Shown here piece after piece: positions 8,215 to 15,427 of a stretch of DNA of 24,928 nucleotides. The notes beneath the pieces were generated by a model that did no database searches, was not told the DNA's origin, and saw only the letters and a program-made list of their open reading frames with translations. Position 1 is the first letter of the stretch. Each line of letters opens with the position of its first letter. Made by a program: the position numbers and the translations under genes. Source of the DNA: an uncultured Clostridia bacterium (GTDB taxonomy: Bacteria > Bacillota > Clostridia > RUG12999); the NCBI GenBank assembly GCA_934792465.1, contig CAKVOK010000052.1, forward strand, positions 1 to 24,928, given 5' to 3'.

Positions 8215-8273
8215 ACTATTTTAAATTAAAAGTGGAAATATGCGCATTTATCATGCACCAAAAGCACAGATTT

Positions 8274-8329
8274 AAAAAAATGCAACAGACGCAAAAAATG
8301 TTGCATACTTATTTAATATATTGTCACAC
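8274..8329 (+). promoter_or_regulatory. Three-site operator array upstream of the transporter operon
   Basis: AAAAAAATGCAAC (8274-8286), AAAAAATGTTGCAT (8293-8306) and ATATATTGTCACAC (8316-8329) carry their TG starts at 8281, 8299 and 8322. The offsets are 18 and 23 bp, identical to those of the array at 522-577. The -35 of the promoter starts 24 bp after the third TG. The match in spacing, A-tracts and core sequence at two distant promoters is strong evidence for one shared regulator, presumably the AraC-family protein encoded just upstream on the other strand. Confidence 0.65.
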
Positions 8330-8345
8330 ATTAAGAAACTGCGTC

Positions 8346-8374
8346 TTTAAAAACGGCATGCTGTGTGATATAAT
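8346..8374 (+). promoter_or_regulatory. Extended -10 promoter of the transporter operon
   Basis: TTTAAA (8346-8351), a 17-bp spacer, and a perfect TATAAT (8369-8374) preceded by TG one base upstream (8366-8367), an extended -10. A second TATAAT overlaps the downstream side at 8375-8380 but has no -35. The ~90-base leader that follows holds a small hairpin, CGGCAA (8396-8401) with TTGCCG (8409-8414). The poor -35 suits activation from the upstream array. Confidence 0.6.
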
Positions 8375-8462
8375 TATAATCAAGCTACAAAAAAACGGCA
8401 AAACGAACTTGCCGATTAATTCTACAGCAGACAGCTGTAAAACAGAAAGGATTTGATTAAAC

Positions 8463-9860
8463 ATGAGAAAAGGAAAAAGAATTTTATCGGCATTGCTTAC
8501 GGCTGTAATGTCGGTAAGTATACTTGCCTCTTGCGGCAGTGATAAAAAAGATAACAGAGTTACAATTGAACCCGGCGATTGGGTGCATACCTCCGAAAGT
8601 GCCGAAAGCAAACAAAAGTGGGAGGATAAAATTGTAGCTTTCGAAAAGAAATATCCTGACATTAAGGTGAAAGGCGGCAATATCTATCGCTTTGACACGC
8701 AGACATTCAATGCAAAGGCGGCTGCCGGACAATTGCCGACTTTTTTGGCGGTTCCCTATACAGAATACGGTCAAATGAGCAAAAACGGATATACATCCGA
8801 TATAACAAAGGCGCTTAAGGACAACAACATACTTGATAAGATTAATCCGGATATTTTGGAGATTTTGACAGATGACAAAGGAGCAATCTGCGGTATGCCG
8901 GACATGACATATGTACAAGGCTTACTTATAAATAAAGAAATTTTTAAAAAAGCGGGACTTGCTGATGAAAACGGAATGCCGAAAGTTCCGAATACGTGGC
9001 AGGAGCTTGCGGAGTATGCTAAGATTATAAAAGAAAAAACAGGAATTGCCGGTTTTTCAATCCCGACGACCAACAACTGCGGCGGCTGGATATTCCTTAA
9101 TATCGCATGGTCATACGGTGTGAATTTTGAAGAACAGCAGGCAAACGGAAAATGGAAAGCTATATTTGATACACAGGAATTCAGAGATGCATTGCAGTTC
9201 TTATATGATTTAAGATGGAAATATGATGTATTCCCGGATAACAAAGTCATTGACGCAACAGAATATCAAAAGGTATTTTACACAAAACAGGCGGCTATGA
9301 TTATAACAGGTCCTGACAATGCATCGGGAATTGTAACACAGGGAGGATTAAACAAAGACGATATATTCTTTGCGAAGATGCCGAAAGGCCCTGCCGGAAG
9401 ATACAGCCAAATGGGCGGAGCGGCACGTGTTTTCTTCTCAAAAAATTCCGAGGAACAAAACGATGCTGCGGTTAAGTGGCTTATGGAAGAAGGATATACT
9501 CCGTTTATAACGCCTGAAATTGAAAAAAATATACGTACAAATTGTGAAAACACAATAGAAAAAGGCGGAATTGTATTCCCGAAAGAGCTTTTCAGCCAAT
9601 GGGAAAGCGAAGACAGAAAGACAAAAATCGAAAAAATTTACGGAGAATATGCCAATGTCGATATAAGAAACTATGAAAATTACATGGATTTTTCGGATGT
9701 TATAATCAGACCCGAAGAGCCTGTTCTTTGTCAGCAGCTGTATTCGATATTGGATAATGTGATTCAGGAAATCATGACAAAAAAGGATGCGGATATTGAT
9801 GCTTTGGCAAAAAGCGCAGCGGAGAACTTCCAGAAAAATCATCTTGACAAAATGGAGTAA
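8463..9860 (+). CDS. ABC transporter substrate-binding lipoprotein (family 1, carbohydrate)
   Basis: Extracellular sugar-binding protein of a CUT1 importer, 465 residues. A basic start and hydrophobic stretch end in the lipobox LASC with Cys24 as the lipidated residue, so the mature protein is tethered to the outer face of the membrane. The body has the features of family 1 binding proteins: an early WEDKIVAFEKKYPDIKVK segment, PNTWQELAEYAKIIKEKTG in the middle, and a closing helical lobe. Such proteins bind oligosaccharides. AAAGG at 8446-8450 precedes the ATG by 12 bases. It is the first gene of the long operon, and both permeases follow directly. Ligand cannot be predicted; the cytoplasmic fucosidase/galactosidase genes suggest a branched plant or host oligosaccharide. 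Confidence 0.92.
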   Translation: MRKGKRILSALLTAVMSVSILASCGSDKKDNRVTIEPGDWVHTSESAESKQKWEDKIVAFEKKYPDIKVKGGNIYRFDTQTFNAKAAAGQLPTFLAVPYTEYGQMSKNGYTSDITKALKDNNILDKINPDILEILTDDKGAICGMPDMTYVQGLLINKEIFKKAGLADENGMPKVPNTWQELAEYAKIIKEKTGIAGFSIPTTNNCGGWIFLNIAWSYGVNFEEQQANGKWKAIFDTQEFRDALQFLYDLRWKYDVFPDNKVIDATEYQKVFYTKQAAMIITGPDNASGIVTQGGLNKDDIFFAKMPKGPAGRYSQMGGAARVFFSKNSEEQNDAAVKWLMEEGYTPFITPEIEKNIRTNCENTIEKGGIVFPKELFSQWESEDRKTKIEKIYGEYANVDIRNYENYMDFSDVIIRPEEPVLCQQLYSILDNVIQEIMTKKDADIDALAKSAAENFQKNHLDKME

Positions 9861-9868
9861 TAAACAAT

Positions 9869-10786
9869 ATGGCTAACGGTGAAAAGAAATTAATTAAACA
9901 TAACAGAAACTTATCAGCGGCATCCGTAAAAACAAATGCTTTCGGATGGCTGTTAATTCTTCCGGCATTATTGATGTTTGTGCTGATAGTATGGCGTCCT
10001 GTTGTTATCGCCTTTACAGACGCATTTTATAAAATTCAGGGCGTTGAGCGAATTGAGTTTGTAGGATTTAAAAACTTCATTGATGTTTTAACGGATGAAA
10101 ATTTTTTAAAGGCACTCGGAAATACGGCTCGGTATGTGCTTTGGTCGCTGGTTATAGGACTTCCGCTTCCTCTGATTACAGCTGTAATGCTGAACGAAAT
10201 GGTTCATACAAAGAATACTTTTAACGTATTAATGTATTTGCCTTGCGTCATACCGGCAATGGCGACATACCTTATTTGGAAAATGGTTTATTCCGACGGT
10301 GCGGGCGGACTGCTTAACATGATTATAATGTTCTTCGGCAAGGATGCAACAACATGGCTGAGTGATTCTAAAAAGGTTATTCCGCTTATTATTATTTCGA
10401 TGACATGGAATTCTTTCGGAGGGTCGGTTATTTTGTATCTTTCCATACTTCAGGGAGTGGATAAGAACCTCTATGAAGCGGCAAGACTTGACGGAGCCGG
10501 CATATTTACGAGAATACGGGTTGTTATGATGCCGAATATTTACGGGATATTGCTTTTGAATACAATAAGACAAATCATAGGTGTATTCCAAATTTATGAA
10601 CAGCCGCTCACAATGACCGGAGGAGGTCCGAACGGAGCGTCGCAGACGCTCGGGCTTATGAACTATTATTATGCATTTAAATACGGACAATTTGATAAGT
10701 CTATGGCACTCGGTGTAATAACGTTTCTGCTTTTAGTATGGCTTACCTTAATTTATTTCCGATTGGACAAGAAGATTAATGATTAG
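9869..10786 (+). CDS. ABC transporter permease, CUT1 family (MalF/UgpA type)
   Basis: Membrane subunit of the sugar importer, 305 residues with six predicted helices, the first at about 27-50 (LLILPALLMFVLIVWRPVVI) and the last near the C-terminus (FLLLVWLTLIYFRL). The EAA loop that docks the ATPase reads EAARLDGAGIFTRIRVVMMP starting at residue 203. It begins 8 bases after the binding-protein stop; the ribosome site GGAG lies within the end of that gene, so translation is probably coupled. No ATP-binding subunit is found in the window, which is usual for this family, where one shared ATPase (MsmK-like) often serves several importers. Confidence 0.93.
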   Translation: MANGEKKLIKHNRNLSAASVKTNAFGWLLILPALLMFVLIVWRPVVIAFTDAFYKIQGVERIEFVGFKNFIDVLTDENFLKALGNTARYVLWSLVIGLPLPLITAVMLNEMVHTKNTFNVLMYLPCVIPAMATYLIWKMVYSDGAGGLLNMIIMFFGKDATTWLSDSKKVIPLIIISMTWNSFGGSVILYLSILQGVDKNLYEAARLDGAGIFTRIRVVMMPNIYGILLLNTIRQIIGVFQIYEQPLTMTGGGPNGASQTLGLMNYYYAFKYGQFDKSMALGVITFLLLVWLTLIYFRLDKKIND

Positions 10787-10799
10787 GGAGGTTGAAAAA

Positions 10800-11693
10800 G
10801 TGAAATTTTATAGCGAGAAAACAGACGGATTTATAAGTTTTTCGGATTTAAAGACAGGCAGAGTGAGAGTAGTATATCTTATTATGTTTCTGATTCTGCT
10901 GATACTTGCTCTGGCTTGTTTGCTTCCCGTTGTCTGGGCGTTGTTCTCGGCATTCAAGACGCCTGAAGAAATGTATAAGGTGCCGGCAACTTTTTTGCCG
11001 ACAACATTTGATTTTTCGAGGATTGCGGAGGTTGCAGGCCGAGTGAGAATAGACCAATATCTTTTAAATACAGTTTATATAATAGCAGGGTGCTGGATTG
11101 TGGATATAATATTCAACGGCTTTGCCGGTTATGTTTTGTCCAAAATTCGTCCGAAAGGCATACCGCTTGTGGAAACGCTTATTTTCTGGTCGATGATGCT
11201 CCCGGGAATAAGTATGGCACCGCTTTATATGACATTTGTGGATTTGCCGATTTTGCATATAAATGCGACAGGGTCATTTCTACCGATATGGTTGATGGCA
11301 GGGTGTAATGCGTTTAACATTATGCTTATGCGCAATTTCTTCAACGGCATTCCGAAAGAGTATATGGAGGCGGCACGAATAGACGGCTGTTCAGATGCGG
11401 GAATATTCTTTAAAATTATGATTCCGCTCGCCAAACCGATTATAGCTGTTATTACAATTTACAGCATTATCGGTTCATGGAATAATTTTATGTGGCCGTA
11501 CCTGCTTCTCGGAGGCACACAAAAAGAACCGCTTGCGGTTTTGCTGTTCCAGATATCCGGCGGTGTTGTACCTCTTAAAGAAAACGATACGCTCATGGTT
11601 GCTATGATGGCGTCAATTCCTCCGATAATAATATATGCGTGCTTATCAAAGCAGATTTCGGGCGGACTGAATATGAGCGGAATAAAAGGGTAG
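10800..11693 (+). CDS. ABC transporter permease, CUT1 family (MalG/UgpE type)
   Basis: Second membrane subunit of the importer, 297 residues from the chosen start. Helices include YLIMFLILLILALACLLPVV near the N-terminus, and the EAA loop starts at residue 190 (EAARIDGCSDAGIFFKIMIP). Start choice: the in-frame ATG at 10779, which overlaps the previous gene by 8 bases, has no good ribosome site. The GTG at 10800 follows AGGGAGG (10785-10791) by 8 bases, so I prefer it. The longer version would add MIREVEK. It pairs with the permease just upstream. Confidence 0.92.
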   Translation: MKFYSEKTDGFISFSDLKTGRVRVVYLIMFLILLILALACLLPVVWALFSAFKTPEEMYKVPATFLPTTFDFSRIAEVAGRVRIDQYLLNTVYIIAGCWIVDIIFNGFAGYVLSKIRPKGIPLVETLIFWSMMLPGISMAPLYMTFVDLPILHINATGSFLPIWLMAGCNAFNIMLMRNFFNGIPKEYMEAARIDGCSDAGIFFKIMIPLAKPIIAVITIYSIIGSWNNFMWPYLLLGGTQKEPLAVLLFQISGGVVPLKENDTLMVAMMASIPPIIIYACLSKQISGGLNMSGIKG

Positions 11694-11711
11694 TATGAGA
11701 AAGGAAATGAA

Positions 11712-14700
11712 ATGAAAAGACTTAAGAAAACTTTGGCTTATGTTTTATCTGCGATAATGCTGCTGTCCCCCACTTCGGCAGTATACGCTGAGGAAGCTGT
11801 GCAAACGCAGCAGGACAGCAGAGTATTGCTTGATATAAACTATGATGACAAATTCAGAGAAATTGACCGTTTCGGTTCTCCGACAGCGTCGGTGATAACG
11901 GACGATGACGGAAATAATTATCTGAAAGTCGATTGCAACTGGTCGTGTGCAGGATATTATCTTGATAAAAAAATCCCTAAAAACGGCGAATTTTACGATG
12001 TAAGCTTCGACTTTGCGGTAAATGAGCCGAGCGGAGATTTTTTCCTGCTTATGCTTTCGGATAAGGATTCGGAGAGCGAGTATGTTTATGACCAGTTCGG
12101 ACTTATAGGCGCTATGGATAGCGGTGAATTCAGAGTCGCTAACATGATAATGCCGAATATAAGATGGGAAAAAGGGAAATGGTATTCTTATTCGTTAAGA
12201 TTTAACAGAAAAAGCAATTATATAACTGCCACAATTACCGATAAGGATAATTCGGGCAACACATCAACATCATCGGCGTGGGCAGACCCGTCCGGATATT
12301 CGGGATACGGTATGCCGGACAGAAATTATGACTTTTTAAGATTTTATTCTCAAGGCTCAATATCGCTTGACAATGTTTTGATTAAAGAGTCGGAAGAAAT
12401 TCCGTTTGTAGTATCTAATGTTACATCCGACCATGTAGGAAACATTTTCGGACCCAATGATGAAAAAGTGATTTATGCTACGTTTGTGAATGTTCTTGAT
12501 GCACCTCTTACGGCTGATATTAGATATACCGTTGTAACGGAAGACGGTGTAACCGCAGACAGCGGAGAGCTTACAGACGTTAAAGCATCGGTGAGAGAAA
12601 AAAAGATTATCCCGATAACGCTGAATCTTCCTAAATTCTACACATACAGAGTCTATTTTGACGTGGAGGCAACGAATGACAATACCGGTGTAACAAAAAC
12701 GTATACATCAGACCGCTGGAAACTTTCCATGGTTAATAAATGGGTAAAGGGCGAACCGAAAAATCCGTACACGGGAGTATGCCAGACGTATGTACAAACG
12801 CCGGACGTAGCAAAACAAGTGCTTGAAGTTTTAGACCAAAGCGGTATTGGCAACATCAGGCAGGACGCCGTATGGCTTTTATGGGACGACAGAGGTGCCG
12901 GCGGAGATTTGCATGAGCATCCGACAGGAGATTGGTGGGCAGACCTTGCAGAAAAAGGAATTGAGGTTATGCCGATAATTGCAGCGGATAACGCATATTT
13001 TAAGGGCAATGTCGATGTTCCCGGAAAAGGTTTTGTTCATGATATGGCAGCCGCAGGCATAGAAGGAATATGGGATCGCTGGGAAGAATATGTGAGATTT
13101 GTTGCGGAAAAGAAAAAGGGGCAGTATACAAAAATCTCTGTAATCAACGAGCCGAACGGCGAAACCACGCCGGAGGAATATGCGGAATATGCCAAAAGAG
13201 CGTATAAGATTATAAAAGAAGTCGACCCGAATGCACTGGTTGTAGGTCCGGAGCTTTATCCTATGCCGTGGGATTGGGTAGAAGGATTGCTTAAATATAT
13301 TTCCGAACATCCCGATGAAAATTTTCTCGATGTATTCTCTTTTCACCCGTATGACTGTACGGAGGAGGACGAATGGGTTACACGTTCGACTGTTCCGGGG
13401 TTAAGACTTTCCATAATTTTCAGAGATTCGCTTTTCCAGGAAAGACGGGATATTATGTACGGTCTGTTGAAAAAGTACGGTCTTGAGGATAAATTACAGC
13501 TATATGCAACAGAAATAGGCATGTCAACAACGAGAGGAATGTTCTCATTAAAGCTCCAGGCGGCGGAGCTGTCACAGCTTTATCTGGAAAATCAGGCAAT
13601 AGACTTTTTCGATGTGATAGATTTTTATAATTTTGAAAACAACGGATACAGCGGCTTTGCCGAATACGACGAAACATGGGGCGAGAAAAACTTCGGTATG
13701 CTTAATTCCAGAATGGATCCTGTTCCGTATGCTGCCAAGCCGTCGTATGTTGCGATGTGCGGATATAATAAGCTTATGTCCGGAGCAGAGTTCGTCGACG
13801 AAATTGTTGATACGGATACTTGGACAAGGGCTTACAGATTTAATACAAGGGACGGAATGCAGACAATCTCCCTTTGGTCGGAATATAACAATAAAAATAT
13901 TGCATTTGACCTCGGAACAAGCTCGATAGATATTTATGACCAGTATTCAAATCATATCGGAACGATTAATTCCGAGGACGGAATATATGATTTTACCGCT
14001 ACATTCGAGCCTATATACATAAAGGGCAGATTTACGAAATTCGAGAAGAGCACGAGCACAATTTCATTAAGCTCCGGCAGAATTAACGCTGTTGCCGATG
14101 ATACCGGAAGAATTAATATTTTTGATAAAAAAGGACGGAATCTCAGAGTTGAGGTTGTGGATTCTCCGGAAGCTAAGGTTGCTGTAAATACGGGTATAGT
14201 TGACGGCAGCGGACAGCTTGTTATAGTAACAAATGAGAATGCGCGGGAAGAAGAACCTATTGAAATAAAAGTTTACGACGGTGATAAGCTGGTATTTTAT
14301 ACAATGGCGCATATTATAATAGCCGAAGACGGTCTTGAGGTTAAATACTCAATCGGAGCGGATCCGAACGCAAAGGACAGGAATGTTATTAATGTTTCGG
14401 TTAAAAACAAAACCGCAGGGACAACACTCAACGGAAAGGTTTCCGCAGATTTGACTGATATCGGCGGCAAAGACGAACAACGTACCATTGTGGATTTGGC
14501 GGCAGGTCAGACAAAGACGGTTTATGTTAATGTGCCAAAGTTGTCGAATGTAAAAACATTTAATATGCCAGTCAGAGTTTCGCTAGGCGAAAGATTCAAC
14601 TATTCGGATACCATATCATTTATAGATAAGATGAAGGTTTCGTATAACGATACGGGCAAAAAAGGATTGGAAGTCCTTGATGAGGATTTAAGCGGTTCAA

Positions 14701-15266
14701 AGTGGTTTGCTGCCGATGATGAATTGTCAACAAGTTCAATTCAGAATTGGGGCGGAAAATCAGACTGTTCGTTTAAGAGCACACTTCGGTGGGATGAGGA
14801 TTACCTGTATATATATGCAGATGTTGCAGACGATGTATTCTTTCAAAATCAGACAGGCGCAAATATATGGCAGGCAGACAGTGTTCAGGTAGGAATTGTG
14901 CCGGCTGAAAATATTTCCGACCCGACAGGCACGAAAAACAACTGTGAATTCGGTATGGCAAAAACATCGAACGGTGATGAGATTTTCAAGTTTAAAGACA
15001 TTGACCCTATCGGAGCAAATAACACGTCTATGCCGTCGGAATATATTAAAATTACAACTCAAAAGGGACAGATAATTTATAAAGCGGCTGTTCCGTGGAA
15101 AGAGTTAATAGGCAGAGATTCTGTGTCTTCCGGAGATTCTTTCCGGTTTACAATGCTTGCAAACGATAACGACGGTGCCGGAAGACGCGGCTGGGCTCAG
15201 CTTACGGACGGTATTGCCGGTCAGAAAAACCCCGATTGGTTCGGAATAATAGAACTTACAAAATAA
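11712..15266 (+). CDS. Secreted multidomain clan GH-A glycoside hydrolase with CBM9-like tail
   Basis: Large secreted enzyme of 1184 residues. Signal peptide 1-26 (ends VYA). Residues ~36-230 form a beta-sandwich module shared with the next two proteins; ~235-345 are Ig-like. A (beta/alpha)8 domain covers ~350-700 with VINEPNG, Glu480 as likely acid/base, and ATEIG, Glu601 as likely nucleophile, 121 residues apart as expected for clan GH-A retaining enzymes. The NEPN motif and following YKIIKEVDPNALVVGPE resemble GH39-like members, but I cannot fix the family. After more beta domains, ~987-1184 look like a CBM9/DOMON fold (LRWDEDYLYIYADVAD, AVPWKEL). It acts outside the cell, perhaps cutting the polysaccharide backbone or long branches. 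No SLH or sortase signal is seen. AAAGGA lies 6 bases before the ATG. Confidence 0.85.
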   Translation: MKRLKKTLAYVLSAIMLLSPTSAVYAEEAVQTQQDSRVLLDINYDDKFREIDRFGSPTASVITDDDGNNYLKVDCNWSCAGYYLDKKIPKNGEFYDVSFDFAVNEPSGDFFLLMLSDKDSESEYVYDQFGLIGAMDSGEFRVANMIMPNIRWEKGKWYSYSLRFNRKSNYITATITDKDNSGNTSTSSAWADPSGYSGYGMPDRNYDFLRFYSQGSISLDNVLIKESEEIPFVVSNVTSDHVGNIFGPNDEKVIYATFVNVLDAPLTADIRYTVVTEDGVTADSGELTDVKASVREKKIIPITLNLPKFYTYRVYFDVEATNDNTGVTKTYTSDRWKLSMVNKWVKGEPKNPYTGVCQTYVQTPDVAKQVLEVLDQSGIGNIRQDAVWLLWDDRGAGGDLHEHPTGDWWADLAEKGIEVMPIIAADNAYFKGNVDVPGKGFVHDMAAAGIEGIWDRWEEYVRFVAEKKKGQYTKISVINEPNGETTPEEYAEYAKRAYKIIKEVDPNALVVGPELYPMPWDWVEGLLKYISEHPDENFLDVFSFHPYDCTEEDEWVTRSTVPGLRLSIIFRDSLFQERRDIMYGLLKKYGLEDKLQLYATEIGMSTTRGMFSLKLQAAELSQLYLENQAIDFFDVIDFYNFENNGYSGFAEYDETWGEKNFGMLNSRMDPVPYAAKPSYVAMCGYNKLMSGAEFVDEIVDTDTWTRAYRFNTRDGMQTISLWSEYNNKNIAFDLGTSSIDIYDQYSNHIGTINSEDGIYDFTATFEPIYIKGRFTKFEKSTSTISLSSGRINAVADDTGRINIFDKKGRNLRVEVVDSPEAKVAVNTGIVDGSGQLVIVTNENAREEEPIEIKVYDGDKLVFYTMAHIIIAEDGLEVKYSIGADPNAKDRNVINVSVKNKTAGTTLNGKVSADLTDIGGKDEQRTIVDLAAGQTKTVYVNVPKLSNVKTFNMPVRVSLGERFNYSDTISFIDKMKVSYNDTGKKGLEVLDEDLSGSKWFAADDELSTSSIQNWGGKSDCSFKSTLRWDEDYLYIYADVADDVFFQNQTGANIWQADSVQVGIVPAENISDPTGTKNNCEFGMAKTSNGDEIFKFKDIDPIGANNTSMPSEYIKITTQKGQIIYKAAVPWKELIGRDSVSSGDSFRFTMLANDNDGAGRRGWAQLTDGIAGQKNPDWFGIIELTK

Positions 15267-15427
15267 AAAAAGTTAATCAGTCGGTGGCGACTCACCGATA
15301 AATTAATAAAATGCGGATATGTGAAATCCAACAATATTTCCGAAAATCTTTCTGCCTCCCGGACGGATTTTAAGAAATGGCGGAAGCGGTTTCACAATTC
15401 CGCAAAAAAAGAAAGGATGTTAAAAAA
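15267..15427 (+). promoter_or_regulatory. Structured intercistronic leader before the first beta-sandwich protein gene
   Basis: This 161-base gap carries several inverted repeats. TCGGTG (15281-15286) pairs with CACCGA (15293-15298), with AGTC/GACT (15279-15282, 15289-15292) as a competing pairing. ATTTC...AAAATC farther on pairs with GATTTT...GAAAT. A third stem GCGGAA/TTCCGC is followed by an A-tract just before the ribosome site. None ends in a T-tract, so I see no clear terminator. No known riboswitch is recognised. It may be an RNA processing or stability element setting subunit ratios. Confidence 0.35.

Noticed and set aside
8142..8456. 104-codon plus-strand frame in the divergent intergenic region
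   Set aside because: It covers the operators and promoters, is rich in low-complexity lysine codons, has no ribosome site and lies where regulatory signals explain the DNA.
10779..10799. ATG start for the second permease
   Set aside because: AGGGAGG is positioned for the GTG at 10800, not for this ATG, which lies upstream of it.
15377..15427. Upstream ATG extending the first beta-sandwich protein by 17 residues
   Set aside because: The added residues are charged and would bury the signal peptide; the ATG at 15428 has a ribosome site and a textbook signal sequence.
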